A DNA stretch of 64,000 bases from Mesorhizobium prunaredense (GCF_900156895.1 NZ_FTPD01000017.1:106094-170093), one strand, 5' to 3'; positions 18,198-29,008 are shown, counted from the first letter of the stretch. Made by a program: numbers and translations. Notes: generated by a model from the letters alone, not told the origin.

Positions 18198-18514
18198 CCG
18201 GCCGTTCCTTTATTGGCGTTTTCTTCGGCACTGCAGGGAGCGTCGGCTTTGTCGAGGCTCGTCAATTCACGCGCTCGCATGCCGACGACCGTCCCACGGT
18301 CGATCCATTCGACCGCGTAGATGAAGAACTGCTGGAGAAACGTGCCAATGTCTCGCACGTAACCCTCTTCGCCCTTGCGCACGAGATTTTCGCCGATCTC
18401 CCTGCCAGGATAGGTGCCGTCATTCCTTACGTGACGAGTGGCACGGACCCGCTCTCCCGGTCTAAATTGGGGAGGCCTGCGGATTTCGACCTCCTGTTCG
18501 CGTGCGAGCCACAT
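18194..18514 (-). CDS. nifZ: NifZ, nitrogenase P-cluster maturation
   Basis: NifZ helps form the second P-cluster of the MoFe protein. The 106-residue chain has the family core FRPGERVRATRHVRNDGTYPG followed by GYVRDIGTFLQQFFIYAVEW. It lies between fdxN and nifT in the usual rhizobial order. Confidence 0.93.
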   Translation of the reverse strand: MWLAREQEVEIRRPPQFRPGERVRATRHVRNDGTYPGREIGENLVRKGEEGYVRDIGTFLQQFFIYAVEWIDRGTVVGMRARELTSLDKADAPCSAEENANKGTAG

Positions 18515-18603
18515 GGCCGGTTCCTTGTTCTTTGAGGCTACAGTTCGAAGAGGCGCTCAGGCATTCCCCAGAGACAGCCTGTGTCGGTACCGCGCAATTG
18601 GAG

Positions 18604-18798
18604 TCAGGCAGGAACGCAGGTCTTCGGCATCGGACACACCGAGGCACATTGCTGCGTATCGAAGACCCCCTCGCATTCGGTGCACTTCTGCGGCTCGACC
18701 ACGTAGCTCTCGCCTTTGAACTTGATCGCACCGGAGGGGCATTCGAATTCGCAGGCGCCGCATTGCGTGCATTGGGATGCGATAATCTTGAAAGCCAT
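18604..18798 (-). CDS. fdxN: 2[4Fe-4S] ferredoxin FdxN
   Basis: A 64-residue ferredoxin with C-X2-C-X2-C-X3-C ([11 protein letters not shown]) and a second set C-X2-C-X8-C-X3-C, the long insertion typical of FdxN. It is thought to donate electrons to nitrogenase or NifB. It starts 33 bp after nifB and shares the nifB promoter. Confidence 0.95.
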   Translation of the reverse strand: MAFKIIASQCTQCGACEFECPSGAIKFKGESYVVEPQKCTECEGVFDTQQCASVCPMPKTCVPA

Positions 18799-18830
18799 TT
18801 TGCCTCCTGGTTCGGGTGGAATGAGACGGC

Positions 18831-20312
18831 TCAGGCGATCGCCGCGAGTGCCGGGACGCCGGACTCGGCGGCGTAAATCGCGGCGATTGCCGTTTCGATA
18901 TAATCATGGCCGTAAGCGTCGATTGCTCGGATACCGGCGTCCGCGAGCTGATCCTTGGGGCAATTTCCAATCTTGACGCAAAGCACGACGTCTATGCCTT
19001 CCAGCGCAGCGATGACGCCGTCGAGAGTGGCGTTCTCGCCCCAACCCCCAAGGCAATACTGCTCAACCTTGCGGTGCCCGATAAAGTTGATCCCTATCGG
19101 CGACGCTTCATACACCTGGAATTCCTTGGCATGGCCGAAGTGTTCGTTGACGCGGCCGCCGCCCTTAGTCGCCACCGCAACGAGGAGGGACTTGCCGGAG
19201 CTCGTTGTCTTGACCATTCCGATCGCTTCGCTCCTGGCTGCCAGGCGATCACGGCGCTCGTCCGCGACCAGCTCCCGATAGGCTTCGCGCTTGCCGGCAT
19301 CGTAGGTGAGCTCGCCGGGAATCTGGTCGAGTGTGAATTCCTGGCCACGATCCTCACCCAGCAGGCCGACGGCATCTGCCCGGCACTGCCGGCAGTGGCG
19401 CATCAACTTGGCGCCGCCTTCAAGACGATCCTGAAGAGCCTTCATCTCCATTGCATTTGGACCGCGCTGCCCGGTCAGTCCGTAGTGCGTGCCGTGCGCC
19501 GGGTCGGAAATCAGAGGCATGACGTTGTGCAGGAACGCGCCGCGCTGCTTGACCCACTTATTCACCTCAATCAGGTGCTGGTCGTTCACTCCAGGGATCA
19601 TCACCGAATTGATTTTGGTGAGGATGCCGCGCGCGCTCAGCATCTCTAACCCCAGCATCTGCCGCTCGTGCAGAATCCTGGCGGCTTGGATGCCGACGTA
19701 GCGGCGATGGTCGTAAAAGATCCAGGGATAGATCTTTGCGCCGACTTCCGGATCGACCATGTTGATCGTGATCGTCACGTGATCGACATTCATGTCGACA
19801 AGCTCGTTGACGTGGTCCGGCAGCGCGAGCCCGTTCGTAGAGACGCAGAGCTTGACGTCGGGGATTTCCCTGACGACGCGTTCGAACGTTGCCTTCGTCT
19901 TCTCCCAGTCGTAGCAGGCGTCGCCCGGTCCGGCGATGCCAAGCACGGAAAGCTGCGGCACTTCGTTGGCGACCGCGATAACCTTGCGTACCGCCTGATC
20001 GGGCGTCAGCTTTTCCGAGACAACCCCGGGCCGGCTTTCGTTGGCGCAGTCATATTTGCGATTGCAGTAGTTGCACTGGACATTGCAGGCCGCCGCGACG
20101 GCGACGTGCATGCGCGCGAAATAGTGATGCGCCTCTTCTGAAAAGCACGGGTGATCCTTGATCTTGTCCCAGATAGCCGGATCCACATCGTCCGGCCTTG
20201 TCGACGACCCGCAGGAGGAAGATGCGCAGCCACCCGACTTCGCGCTTACCAGCAACTGGTCGGAGAACCTCGCGCCGGTCAGACTCTCAACTGAAATCAC
20301 CGGTGCGGCCAT
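18831..20312 (-). CDS. nifB: NifB, FeMo-cofactor precursor synthase
   Basis: Radical SAM enzyme that makes the NifB-co iron-sulfur-carbide core. The AdoMet cluster motif C-X3-C-X2-C is at 76-83 (CNVQCNYC) with further cysteines around it. The C-terminal 120 residues (from about 370, [21 protein letters not shown]) form a NifX-like cofactor-binding domain, as in most proteobacterial NifB. Length 493 is normal. A sigma-54 promoter lies about 40 bp upstream with a NifA site beyond it. It heads fdxN, nifZ, nifT, the SIR2-like gene and two ABC genes. Confidence 0.97.
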   Translation of the reverse strand: MAAPVISVESLTGARFSDQLLVSAKSGGCASSSCGSSTRPDDVDPAIWDKIKDHPCFSEEAHHYFARMHVAVAAACNVQCNYCNRKYDCANESRPGVVSEKLTPDQAVRKVIAVANEVPQLSVLGIAGPGDACYDWEKTKATFERVVREIPDVKLCVSTNGLALPDHVNELVDMNVDHVTITINMVDPEVGAKIYPWIFYDHRRYVGIQAARILHERQMLGLEMLSARGILTKINSVMIPGVNDQHLIEVNKWVKQRGAFLHNVMPLISDPAHGTHYGLTGQRGPNAMEMKALQDRLEGGAKLMRHCRQCRADAVGLLGEDRGQEFTLDQIPGELTYDAGKREAYRELVADERRDRLAARSEAIGMVKTTSSGKSLLVAVATKGGGRVNEHFGHAKEFQVYEASPIGINFIGHRKVEQYCLGGWGENATLDGVIAALEGIDVVLCVKIGNCPKDQLADAGIRAIDAYGHDYIETAIAAIYAAESGVPALAAIA

Positions 20313-20351
20313 TGAACGGCTCCGTTACGGGTTAACGTCGCGGTTCGAAGC

Positions 20352-20367
20352 GCAAGAGCAATGCCAA
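20352..20367 (-). promoter_or_regulatory. sigma-54 promoter for nifB
   Basis: The minus strand reads TTGGCAT-TGCTC-TTGC with exact GG-N10-GC spacing, 40 bp before the nifB ATG. Confidence 0.85.
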
Positions 20368-20438
20368 CTGAAAAGGTGGCGCTAGTTCACGAATTGGCTT
20401 TGCGCGTCGGATATCATAGAGTTGCTCCGACATAGCTT

Positions 20439-20454
20439 TGTCGGACTTCTAACA
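20439..20454 (-). promoter_or_regulatory. NifA upstream activator site for nifB
   Basis: TGT-CGGACTTCTA-ACA, a perfect TGT-N10-ACA palindrome, stands about 72 bp upstream of the -24 element. The rest of the 20455-20770 gap shows nothing I can name. Confidence 0.8.
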
Positions 20455-20777
20455 GGGCTATGTTAGAAGGTGAGGAAGACGACCCGGCCGGACATCAGTT
20501 CAAGATAGAAATCCCGCGTCGACCGCTCGGCCGTGATCGCCCTCGGCACAACTCCCGACCGGTCTTCAGACGAGGATGTTGCTCTCGGCGACGGCGAGCT
20601 CGTCCGCGGTGAAGTTGCCACTGCTCACTTGGGTCTGCATGGTTCCGATTCAGGAGAGTGGGGTCATTTCGGCGATCGGCAAGACGCCGGCAAGGGCGGG
20701 TGATGAAGGGGGTGTGACAGCATCACACGCTAGCGCAGCTTTGGCCCGGGCTCCGACACAGTTCGCGTAGCTGGCGC

Positions 20778-20809
20778 AGTGTTCTCGTTATCCACGTCAT
20801 GAGAACGCT
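20778..20809 (-). terminator. Hairpin at the end of nifA (second copy)
   Basis: AGTGTTCTC and GAGAACGCT form a nine-pair stem (one G-U) with a 14-base loop, touching the nifA stop codon. There is no T-run, so terminator function is uncertain. Confidence 0.35.
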
Positions 20810-22580
20810 AGAATTTCTTCACCTCGATACCATGTCGGCGCAAAGCGTATCCGACTTGCCGCGGCGTCACGCCGAGGATACGAGCGGCCTTGGCCTGAAC
20901 CCAGCCGACCTTCTCCATCGCGTCGATCAGCCGGTCGCGTTCCGTCAGGCGCGGGCCTATTGCAGGGAGAGCGGGATCGTTTGCAGGGTCGGCAGCATGG
21001 GGTCGCACGTTATCCTGCGGGCCGCCGAAGCGCCCGGCCGGCATCGGCAACCCGGCGGGCATTATATTGCTTCGAAAGCGCGGGTTGCCGGTATTGCCGC
21101 TGAGCGAATGATCAGCTTTTTTCCAGAGGAGCCAAGATAGGCACTGGTTATTGTTGCAGGCAAAATCTGATGGAGCGATTGTCCTTGAGCGCGCTAGCGT
21201 GGCCGTCCTTTGCACGCAGTTCTCCAATTCGCGGACGTTACCAGGGAAGTAGCATTGCGAGATAAACTCGAGCGCCGACGGCGCGAAGGCGAGTTCGAGA
21301 TGGTTCTCCTTGTTGAATCGTTCGAGGAAGGCGTTCGCAAGGCGAGGGATATCCCCCGGTCGCTCTCGGAGCGGAGGCAGGATGATTGGCACCACATTGA
21401 TGCGATAATAAAGGTCGGCCCTGAAATCCCCGTTTACGACAGCCGACTCGAGATCCCTGTTGGTGGCGCATATAAGTCGCACGTCGACCTGCAGCGTCTT
21501 GGTACCGCCAACACGCTCCAGTTCGCCTTCCTGCAAGACGCGTAACAGCTTGGCTTGGAAGGCAGGCGAAATCTCGCCGATTTCGTCGAGCAGTAGCGTT
21601 CCGCCATTTGCCAGTTCAAAACGGCCGGCGCGCTGGGAAATAGCCCCTGTGAAGGCACCTTTTTCATGCCCGAACAGCTCCGACTCCAGAACGCTTTCAG
21701 ACAGGGCGGCGCAGTTCAATTTGACGAAAGACTTCCTCCGCCGGCGTGAAAGCTTATGGATGAGCTGCGCGAAAAATTCCTTGCCGGTTCCGCTTTCGCC
21801 CCGCAGAAGCACGGTGGAATTCGTCCTTGCTATTATGGAGACGGTTTCGAGCACCTGCTTAAGTGCGGGACTTTCCCCGATGATCCCGTCCATTTTAACA
21901 GGTAGGTGGGGGACGGGGTCGGTACTGTCCTCATCGCGCGAATTCTCCGGTGTCCATTGCTCATCGGCGCGCCGCTCACGATCCGTAGTCAGGGCGCGAT
22001 GGAGGCGAATAGTTCGGCCGACCAGGTTGGCGACCATCGTCAGGAATCCTATGTCCTCATCGTATCGGGAGCCGGTGGCGCTGTCTCTTACGCGGTCGAT
22101 CGACAACATGCCAAGGATCTTATGCTCAGCCTTCACCGGGACGCCAATGAAGGCAATTGGGAGGGAATTGCCGCTCGGATAAGTTTCAAGGTCATCCTGA
22201 AATAGCTCGGATGTGCCGAGGTCAGGTATGACGAGCCGCGTCCCCGTAGCGACGATCTGGTCCACTACGGCCTGTGGTATGGTGGGGTGAGTGCCTGATC
22301 GGGTGGTATCGGGGTTGCCAGCACTCGCGGCAATCTCCGGCTCACCTTCAGCGTCCAGTACAACGATTGCTCCGTGACGCATCTGCACAAATGATGGGAG
22401 TATATTCGCGACATTGGCAAGCGTAATGTCCAGCCGGGCGGGAGCGGTCAGGGCCTTCGATATCTCGTAGATTCCCCTGAGCCAGACATCAGCTTGGCAC
22501 ATCGCATCGCTGGACGGTTCGCGGAGGGTGTCTCGAGGTCCTACTCCGTTGACCCGATCATCCGGCCGTATGTGAGCCAT
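20808..22580 (-). CDS. nifA: Nif-specific sigma-54 activator NifA, second copy
   Basis: A 590-residue NifA with GAF domain (about 35-195), AAA+ domain (Walker A GESGTGKE 261-268, canonical GAFTGA 308-313, Walker B LLLDEIGEI) and C-terminal helix-turn-helix (about 558-582). Cysteines 443, 455, 475 and 480 give C-X11-C and C-X4-C, the oxygen-sensing pattern. It lies between fixX and nifB, the standard place for the functional symbiotic NifA, and starts after GAGGTG. In Mesorhizobium with two nifA genes, this position corresponds to nifA2, which is the one needed for fixation (recalled, not tested here). Confidence 0.96.
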   Translation of the reverse strand: MAHIRPDDRVNGVGPRDTLREPSSDAMCQADVWLRGIYEISKALTAPARLDITLANVANILPSFVQMRHGAIVVLDAEGEPEIAASAGNPDTTRSGTHPTIPQAVVDQIVATGTRLVIPDLGTSELFQDDLETYPSGNSLPIAFIGVPVKAEHKILGMLSIDRVRDSATGSRYDEDIGFLTMVANLVGRTIRLHRALTTDRERRADEQWTPENSRDEDSTDPVPHLPVKMDGIIGESPALKQVLETVSIIARTNSTVLLRGESGTGKEFFAQLIHKLSRRRRKSFVKLNCAALSESVLESELFGHEKGAFTGAISQRAGRFELANGGTLLLDEIGEISPAFQAKLLRVLQEGELERVGGTKTLQVDVRLICATNRDLESAVVNGDFRADLYYRINVVPIILPPLRERPGDIPRLANAFLERFNKENHLELAFAPSALEFISQCYFPGNVRELENCVQRTATLARSRTIAPSDFACNNNQCLSWLLWKKADHSLSGNTGNPRFRSNIMPAGLPMPAGRFGGPQDNVRPHAADPANDPALPAIGPRLTERDRLIDAMEKVGWVQAKAARILGVTPRQVGYALRRHGIEVKKF

Positions 22581-22759
22581 GGAAACACCTCAGCGGTTGT
22601 GGTCCAGGGTGCTCCTCCCAAGCGCCTTTTCCTTTTCAATTCTTGAAGCACAGTGTTCACCCGATCCTCCCTTTTGCGAGATGGTGCAAGCAAAGGTTGG
22701 CGCTCGGTCGTAACCTCAGGAGTACACAGGTGCACACCCATCAACGGTGCGAACGCCGA

Positions 22760-23059
22760 TCATCCGAACTTGAAGAGGACACCGAAGCCACCGCGCGGAT
22801 AGTTCCATTCGATCTCGCCACTGGTCTCGCACAAAATGCGGCAGGTGCCGCACTCCATGCAGCCATCGGCGGTGATTTCAACTTGACCTTTGTCGTTCAA
22901 CTCATAGCATTTCGCTGGACAGACGCGGGTCAGCGCGAGCAGATTCGCGCTTGGTTGCTTGTGCGGTCGCACCTTTATATGCGGACGGCCGGTGTCCACC
23001 AGATAGCGGTTCTGGTAAAGCTTGTCCTCGACACGTAATTTCGTCCCTGAGTTCGTCAT
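22760..23059 (-). CDS. fixX: FixX ferredoxin-like protein
   Basis: A ferredoxin-like partner of the FixABC electron-bifurcating complex. Cysteines fall in CPAKCY and [11 protein letters not shown], with the usual [10 protein letters not shown] near the end. It follows fixC by 12 bp; the 179-bp gap to nifA holds no other gene. Confidence 0.96.
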   Translation of the reverse strand: MTNSGTKLRVEDKLYQNRYLVDTGRPHIKVRPHKQPSANLLALTRVCPAKCYELNDKGQVEITADGCMECGTCRILCETSGEIEWNYPRGGFGVLFKFG

Positions 23060-23071
23060 GTCGTCAGTGCC

Positions 23072-24385
23072 TCACCGCCACGCCAATGCCAGGCGGATCG
23101 CGTCGCTGACCAGCCCCAACCGCGAGCGCGCCTTGATGAAGGCTGCCGTGGTCGCCTTTTCCTTTTCGATCTTTGGCGTGCCGTCGACACGCATGAAGTT
23201 CTGCGCGGCTTGCGACATCAACAGCGGGTAGGTCGTGAAGAAATTGCGGGCGTTGGTGTGGAGTAAAGCTGGCATGTCTTTGTATTTCCGTAGGTCTTTG
23301 ACTACGAAGGATTTATCCAGCATCGTCTTGTAAAGGGCGAGGTTCCGTTTGGTCATCGGATCGTTGCGTCTCTTCACCTGGATGATAGCCTCAGCCGCAA
23401 TGCGACCGGAGGTCATGGCGAGGTTCGAACCCTCACGGTGAACGGCGTTGTTCAATTGCGCGGCATCGCCGACAACGACCCAACCGTCGCCAAAGAGCTG
23501 CGGAATAGCCTTGTAGCCTCCTTCGGGAATGAGATGCGCCGCGTATTCTTTCACCTCCGAACCGGCGATCAGCGGCCGGATCGAAGGATGGTTCTTTAGC
23601 GCGTCGAGAAGGGCGTAAGGGCTCTCCATCTTCGCGGCGAAATCCGAGACGAGGCAGCCGATACCCAGTGAGATCGATTCCTTGTTGGTGTAGAGGAACC
23701 CGAGCCCAGCCATGCCGTGGGATATCGTGCCGATTGCCTCGATCACGCAGCCTTCACTCCCTTTGACCCCGAACCGCTGCTCAATGACCTCTTCGGGCAG
23801 GAAATGCATCTCCTTGACTGCGAGTGCCACCGCTTCCGGCTTCAGCATCTTGCGCAGGCCGCCCCGCGTGCCAAGCAGCCCGCAGACACCTTCTGCAAGA
23901 ACAACTACGTCCGCGTAGATCGCTCCGCCGGCCCGATCCGTGCGGACGCCGATCACCTTGCCCTTGGCGTCGCGGACGAGTTCCGTCACCGTCGTCTCGC
24001 ACAGAACCGTCGCGCCGGCCCCGCGCACCCTGCGTGAAAACCATTTATCGAACTGGGCACGAATGATCGTATAGCGGTTGGGCTTCACCTCGTTGAAGTC
24101 GTCCGACCGATAGTGAATCCCGGTGTGGGAGGTCTCGTCCATCACCCAGAGCCGCTGTTCAACGAGATGCCGCTCGAGCGGTGCATCATCCCGGAAATCC
24201 GGGACGATCTTCTCCAGCATGTTCGCGTACATGATGGCGCCCTGGACGTTCTTGGAGCCCGGATATTCACCCCGCTCCAACTGGAGTACCTTCAAGCCGT
24301 CGCTTGCCATAGTGTAGGCAGCTGCGTTCCCGGACATGCCGGCGCCGATGACAATGGCGTCGAACTCTTCCTTGATCATCTGCAT
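23072..24385 (-). CDS. fixC: FixC flavoprotein, quinone reductase of the Fix complex
   Basis: FAD protein related to ETF-quinone oxidoreductase. The FAD-binding motif is near the N-terminus ([18 protein letters not shown]), with [18 protein letters not shown] near residue 310. Length 437 matches the family. It follows fixB by five bases within fixABCX, which sends high-energy electrons to ferredoxin and on to nitrogenase. Confidence 0.97.
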   Translation of the reverse strand: MQMIKEEFDAIVIGAGMSGNAAAYTMASDGLKVLQLERGEYPGSKNVQGAIMYANMLEKIVPDFRDDAPLERHLVEQRLWVMDETSHTGIHYRSDDFNEVKPNRYTIIRAQFDKWFSRRVRGAGATVLCETTVTELVRDAKGKVIGVRTDRAGGAIYADVVVLAEGVCGLLGTRGGLRKMLKPEAVALAVKEMHFLPEEVIEQRFGVKGSEGCVIEAIGTISHGMAGLGFLYTNKESISLGIGCLVSDFAAKMESPYALLDALKNHPSIRPLIAGSEVKEYAAHLIPEGGYKAIPQLFGDGWVVVGDAAQLNNAVHREGSNLAMTSGRIAAEAIIQVKRRNDPMTKRNLALYKTMLDKSFVVKDLRKYKDMPALLHTNARNFFTTYPLLMSQAAQNFMRVDGTPKIEKEKATTAAFIKARSRLGLVSDAIRLALAWR

Positions 24386-24390
24386 CTGCC

Positions 24391-25500
24391 TTAGCTCGCA
24401 AGCTTGTCGCGACTGTGCGGCGAAAGCCGCCGGGTGAAGGCCTCGATCAGTGCGGGCAGAAAGCGAACCGCATCGGTGACGATACCGAGGTGAGCGAAAT
24501 CGAAAATCGGCGCGTTCGGGTCGGTGTTGATGGCCACGATAAGATCGGCTCCCTCAACTCCCACGCGATGCTGGATGGCGCCGGAAATACCGGCCGCTAT
24601 GTAAAGCTTCGGCCGGATTGTCTTGCCAGTTTGGCCGATCTGTCGATCGGCCGGCATCCAGCCCTTTTGGACCAGCGGCCGCGAACAGCCAAATTCGGCG
24701 CCGATCGCTCGCGCGAGACTCTTCACAAGCTGCAGGTTCTCCGCCCCGCCGAGACCGAGTCCTCCCGCAACCACCACATCGGCATAGGCGAGATTGGCGG
24801 TCCCCGACTGGCTATCCGGAAGGAACCCAAGCACTTTCGTGACGATTTCATCCTCGGCTAGCGACAGCTTGTGTGCGATGACACGCCCGATCGCTCTGTC
24901 CGCCCGCTGCGGCATGGGCATGACCCTCGGTCGCACCGTCGCCATCTGCGGCCTGTAATTGAGCGTGTAGATCGTGCATAGCAAGGAACCCCCAAAAGTC
25001 GGACGGGTCGCGGCGAGTGAACCGTCGGCATCCACGTCGAGTTCGGTGCAGTCGGCCGTTAGCCCTGTCAGCAAGGTCGTCGCGACGGAACCGGCGAGAT
25101 CCCTGCCGAGCGTGGTCGCACCGAGAAGCAGGATCTCGGGTTTGTAAGTATCAACCAGATCCGTCATTGCCTTGGTGAAAGGCTCATTGCGATAGTCGGC
25201 GAGCAGCGGCGCCTCAACGAAGTAGACAAGGTCGGCGCCATAGGCGAAGGCCTCGGCGACTGCGTTCTGGGTGGCTTCTCCAGGCGGTCCGAGCACAGCG
25301 CCCGCGAGCTGGACGCCAAGTTTGTCCGCCAGCTTGCGGCCCTCACCAAGCAGTTCGAAGGATACGGGATGGACCTGGCCGCGTTCGAGCTCAATGAAAA
25401 CCCAAACGTGCCGATAGTCCCTGAAACGCTCGGGCAGCTCCTTCTTCATCCCGGCACGGCCGGCGGGCGGGCGAGGGGTGTCTGGGTTCGCGCTCGACAT
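24391..25500 (-). CDS. fixB: FixB, ETF alpha-type subunit
   Basis: The electron-transfer flavoprotein alpha-like subunit, 369 residues. The C-terminal FAD domain shows [16 protein letters not shown] and [17 protein letters not shown]. It pairs with FixA and lies 18 bp after it. Confidence 0.97.
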   Translation of the reverse strand: MSSANPDTPRPPAGRAGMKKELPERFRDYRHVWVFIELERGQVHPVSFELLGEGRKLADKLGVQLAGAVLGPPGEATQNAVAEAFAYGADLVYFVEAPLLADYRNEPFTKAMTDLVDTYKPEILLLGATTLGRDLAGSVATTLLTGLTADCTELDVDADGSLAATRPTFGGSLLCTIYTLNYRPQMATVRPRVMPMPQRADRAIGRVIAHKLSLAEDEIVTKVLGFLPDSQSGTANLAYADVVVAGGLGLGGAENLQLVKSLARAIGAEFGCSRPLVQKGWMPADRQIGQTGKTIRPKLYIAAGISGAIQHRVGVEGADLIVAINTDPNAPIFDFAHLGIVTDAVRFLPALIEAFTRRLSPHSRDKLAS

Positions 25501-25518
25501 ATGGTCTGCTCCTTGCCG

Positions 25519-26367
25519 TCACGCGGCTTCGAAGGCGAGTTCCGGTTCCAGTGCCGGCTGGCGGGTGAAAATTGCGCCAATCAGTTCGTCGGCGAGATCG
25601 CGCAGCGTCTTTTCGGCGGTGTCAATTTGCACCGCTTTTTGCGACCGCGGGTTAGGGGCGAAAACGCGTTTGACGACGGTCGGCGAGCCACGCAAGCCGC
25701 ATTTGGTGAGGTCTTCAATGCCGGCCTCGGCCGCACTCCATTTCACAATCCGGCTGCGCGCAGCACACAGGGCGTCTTCGATCGAGCCCCGGCGCATCTC
25801 GTTTGTGCCTTCCAGCATGGTGATGAGGCAAGGCAGCCTGCTCTTCAGCTTCTGGGTGCCGCCCTCGCAACGGCGCTCGACCGTGATCTCGCGCGCAGCA
25901 AGATCAATGGAGGCGATTTTCGCGACATAGGTGAGTTGAAAGAGATCGAGACGCTTGGCGATGCCGGGCCCGACTTGGGCGGTGTCGCCGTCGATCGTCT
26001 GTTTGCCCGTGAAGACCACGTCCGGCGGGCCGAACGTCTCGCCAATCTTCGCGATTGCCTGGGAAAGAGCAAAGGAGGTCGCCAGTGTGTCGGAACCGGC
26101 AAAATAGCGGTCGGTCAAAAGCACCGCGCGATCAGCGCCGTAGCCGAGCGCCTTGCGCAGGCAGTCCTCTGCCATGGGTGGACCCATAGTGAGCACTGTG
26201 ACCTCCCCACCATAAGCGTCGCGTAGCCTGAGTGCTTCTTCCAGGGCAAATAGGTCGTAAGGGTTGATGATGGTCGGCACACCCTGGCGCATGATGGTGT
26301 TCGTCACCGGGTGGACCCGTATCTGAGCCGAGTCCGGCACCTGCTTGATGCTGACGACGATGTGCAT
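25519..26367 (-). CDS. fixA: FixA, ETF beta-type subunit
   Basis: A 282-residue ETF beta-like subunit that binds the bifurcating flavin with FixB. It opens MHIVVSIKQVPDSAQIRV and has NPYDLFALEEALRLRD and FTGKQTIDGDTAQVGPG. First gene of fixABCX, preceded by a sigma-54 promoter and a NifA site. Confidence 0.97.
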   Translation of the reverse strand: MHIVVSIKQVPDSAQIRVHPVTNTIMRQGVPTIINPYDLFALEEALRLRDAYGGEVTVLTMGPPMAEDCLRKALGYGADRAVLLTDRYFAGSDTLATSFALSQAIAKIGETFGPPDVVFTGKQTIDGDTAQVGPGIAKRLDLFQLTYVAKIASIDLAAREITVERRCEGGTQKLKSRLPCLITMLEGTNEMRRGSIEDALCAARSRIVKWSAAEAGIEDLTKCGLRGSPTVVKRVFAPNPRSQKAVQIDTAEKTLRDLADELIGAIFTRQPALEPELAFEAA

Positions 26368-26420
26368 TGGCGTTCTCTACGCTGTTATCCCGATGCGGGC
26401 CGGCGGTGCGAGTTCTTGGC

Positions 26421-26437
26421 TGCATCATTTGTGCCAA
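26421..26437 (-). promoter_or_regulatory. sigma-54 promoter for fixABCX
   Basis: The minus strand reads TTGGCAC-AAATG-ATGCA with GG-N10-GC spacing, about 55 bp before the fixA ATG. The -12 half is ATGC rather than TTGC. Confidence 0.75.
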
Positions 26438-26506
26438 GTGTTTTGCGGCCTCTTTTCCCTGAAATTCGGCTGGTCATTTCTGAAGGCGCCGTTGCGATGC
26501 CCGAAT

Positions 26507-26543
26507 TGTCGGCTTCTTGACATTGTCGCGTCGCAACAATGTC
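26507..26543 (-). promoter_or_regulatory. NifA site and overlapping dyad upstream of fixA
   Basis: TGT-CGGCTTCTTG-ACA at 26507-26522 is a perfect TGT-N10-ACA. It overlaps a second dyad, GACATTGT-N9-ACAATGTC at 26519-26543, whose TGT/ACA spacing is one base short. Both lie 70-105 bp upstream of the fixA promoter and just after the nifW stop. Confidence 0.7.
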
Positions 26544-26547
26544 GCGC

Positions 26548-26928
26548 TTATTCCCTGCCGAACCGCTTCAGGACGGATTCGAACGGAACAAATGTGCGGC
26601 CTGGCGTGTGAGGTTTGTCCGGATCGTGGTCTTTGAGCACCTTGAAAACCCGGTGCGTGAGCGGCGAGGAAACCGCGAAGTCCTCGTAGGCGCGTTCCAG
26701 CATGGCGCGCACGCGCGCGGCGATCACCTGGTCGGGCAGACCGGAGAAATCTTCCTCTGCAAGATATTGGCCCATACGCTTCATGATATGGAGCCGTGAA
26801 ACATTGAGCACCTTCGGATCATACGAGACGCCAAGGACAGCGAAGAACTCCTCCGCGGACGACAGGCCTTTCAGTCGCGTGAGGATATTGGTGAAATCGA
26901 TGGGGCGTCTGTCAGCGAAACAACTCAT
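26548..26928 (-). CDS. nifW: NifW, nitrogenase protection/maturation
   Basis: A 126-residue NifW with the family pattern: LSSAEEFFAVLGVSYDPKVLNVSRLHIMKR near the middle and HRVFKVLKDH near the end. NifW associates with the MoFe protein and helps keep it stable in oxygen. It lies between the nifV remnant and fixA, apparently as the last gene of the iscA-like/nifS unit. Confidence 0.95.
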   Translation of the reverse strand: MSCFADRRPIDFTNILTRLKGLSSAEEFFAVLGVSYDPKVLNVSRLHIMKRMGQYLAEEDFSGLPDQVIAARVRAMLERAYEDFAVSSPLTHRVFKVLKDHDPDKPHTPGRTFVPFESVLKRFGRE

Positions 26929-27244
26929 TGCATTCTCCCTTGTCGGACTGTGGGATCAGATACGCTCTGTTTTGCAGTCGCGAAATCCGCGGTTGGTAAA
27001 CGAAATGCGCTGAGCCAGCGAGGCAATCGCTTCGTCGACGGGACTGGGCATCCGGTGCCCAGGCCGGGCGTGGCGCACGGGCGCCAATGCCCGCAGCGCC
27101 GGGCGAGCGGGATGGGCTCGACTATCTCTGCATTGGCCCTCGACCTTGCGCTTGGCCCGACCGAGGTCTTGCCGCCAGCACCAATGAGAAGACGGGCCGG
27201 CTGCGGCCGGATTGCGCGCCTTGATCTCCGCAAGGTTTTGGGCG
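26929..27244. other. Decayed sequence between nifV remnant and nifW
   Basis: About 300 bp with open minus-strand frames but no recognised NifV C-terminal motifs. It probably marks the deletion that removed most of nifV. Confidence 0.4.
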
Positions 27245-27616
27245 TTATAGCCCATGGCACAGCGGAATCTGGAGCGTTCTTGCCTGATCGAGGCCGAGCT
27301 TGGCGGCAAGTTGGATATCCGATGCGGGCAACGAAAGATTGACGGCGCGGACGCCGCTCTCGACCGCTGCATCGAAGTCCTGTGAGGTCATCCGGCACCA
27401 GGCCGTGAGCCGCACCGGGAGACTCCGCGCGACCACGGCGCGAATTGCGTCGATCTCGTCGGCGCCCATGACCGGCGTGCCGATCTCGATCTCAGGCACG
27501 CCGGCTGCCGCAAGCGACTCGGCGATCGCAAGTTTTTCCGCCACCGTGAAGGCAACGCCGGGTGCCTGCTCGCCGTCGCGCAGGGTCGTATCGTTGAGAA
27601 AGACCTGACTGATCAT
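27245..27616 (-). pseudogene. nifV: Truncated homocitrate synthase NifV
   Basis: The frame opens [20 protein letters not shown], the homocitrate synthase active-site start, and continues through [15 protein letters not shown] to about residue 120, where it leaves the family and stops. A full NifV has about 375 residues, so two thirds of the barrel are missing. Its ATG overlaps the nifS stop, showing the gene was once coupled to nifS. The host plant normally supplies homocitrate to such rhizobia, which would explain tolerated loss. Confidence 0.85.
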
Positions 27617-28830
27617 GAATGGTGGCCGGTTCTTCTGCCGCTTAGACCTGGAACGCAATGAAGGTCTTCGGCACCCCGGCTATCCGGCTCAGAAGTCGAA
27701 GCGTCGCGCAGCTTCTCCACTATTGAAGGCAAGACCTCGAGCACCCGGTCCACGTCTTCTTGGTCGTTGTCACGCGCGAAAGAGAAGCGGACCGCCCCAT
27801 ATGGCATTTTCATCGCGCTCAGGACATGGCTCGGCTCGGCACAGCCGGAGGTGCAGGCGGAGCCCGAGGAACAGACGATGCCCTTGCGGTCGAGGAGATG
27901 CAGGATTCCATGGCCTTCGATACGCTCGAAGCCGATGCTTGCGGTGTTCGGCAAGCGCTCCAGGGGATCGCCGTTGACGAAGGTGTTTGGGACACGCTGG
28001 ACAAGCCCGTTCTCCAGCCGGTCGCGGAGCCACTTTATCCGTGGGGTCTCATCATCCATGAATTTCAAGGCGAGTTCGGCTGCCATGCCGAGCCCGACTA
28101 TGCCGGGCGTGTTTTCGGTGCCCGCACGCCGGTCGCTCTCTTGGTGACCCCCTTTGATCAGGGAGTGGAAGCGCACAGCGCGCTTGACGAAAAGTGCGCC
28201 GGCCCCTTTTGGTCCATGAAATTTATGGCTGGAGAGCGACAGCATGTCGATAGCGGTCGATTTCAGGTCCATCGGGAGCTTGCCGACTGCCTGCACGGCA
28301 TCAGTGTGGAAAAGGGCGCCGACTTCCTTGGCCAAATCGGCGAGCTTGGCGACGGGGAAGATCGTACCAGTCTCGTTATTGGCCCACATGATCGAGACGA
28401 TTGCCACGTTCGGGTTGAGCGCGGCCCGGTAAGCGTCAATGTTAAGCCGGCCCTGGCAATCCACCGGGATTCTGTGCACCTTGACGCGGCGCGTCTCCTC
28501 GAGATGCGCGCAGAGCGTCAGAACGGCCGGATGTTCGACGGCGGAAGTCACAATCTCTGTTCGGTCAGGCATCACCTGGAGCGCCGAAAGAATGGCAGCA
28601 TTGTCGCTTTCCGTTCCACCCGAAGTGAAGGTGATCTCGTCGTCGAACTCCGCGCCGATCAGCGCCTGCAGCTGGCGCCGCGCGTTTCTCAACGCGGCAC
28701 CGGCAAGGGCGCCAAAACCGTGCGCCGACGAAGGGTTGCCGAATTGATCCGTAAGCAACGGCAACATCGCTTCAAAGACTTCAGGATCGACCCGTGTCGT
28801 TGCGTTGTTGTCGAGATAGACAACTTTCAT
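27613..28830 (-). CDS. nifS: NifS cysteine desulfurase
   Basis: A PLP enzyme that supplies sulfur for nitrogenase clusters. It begins [20 protein letters not shown], has the PLP lysine in [15 protein letters not shown] and the catalytic cysteine in [10 protein letters not shown]. Length 405 is typical. It lies 178 bp after an IscA-like gene and overlaps the nifV remnant. Confidence 0.96.
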   Translation of the reverse strand: MKVVYLDNNATTRVDPEVFEAMLPLLTDQFGNPSSAHGFGALAGAALRNARRQLQALIGAEFDDEITFTSGGTESDNAAILSALQVMPDRTEIVTSAVEHPAVLTLCAHLEETRRVKVHRIPVDCQGRLNIDAYRAALNPNVAIVSIMWANNETGTIFPVAKLADLAKEVGALFHTDAVQAVGKLPMDLKSTAIDMLSLSSHKFHGPKGAGALFVKRAVRFHSLIKGGHQESDRRAGTENTPGIVGLGMAAELALKFMDDETPRIKWLRDRLENGLVQRVPNTFVNGDPLERLPNTASIGFERIEGHGILHLLDRKGIVCSSGSACTSGCAEPSHVLSAMKMPYGAVRFSFARDNDQEDVDRVLEVLPSIVEKLRDASTSEPDSRGAEDLHCVPGLSGRRTGHHS

Positions 28831-29008
28831 GGGCTGTGGTCCTCAATGGAGCGGAAGGGAGGCGCAACCCGGTCGCATCGAGCCTTGCGCATGCCGTTGC
28901 TGGCGGAGACGATCCAGAAGCGGTGCAGGTGCCCCACAGATTGGCGCAGATTGGGCCGCCATCGCACCGACAAGCTCACCTCAGGCGCACTCTCTCCTTC
29001 TTCGGCAA

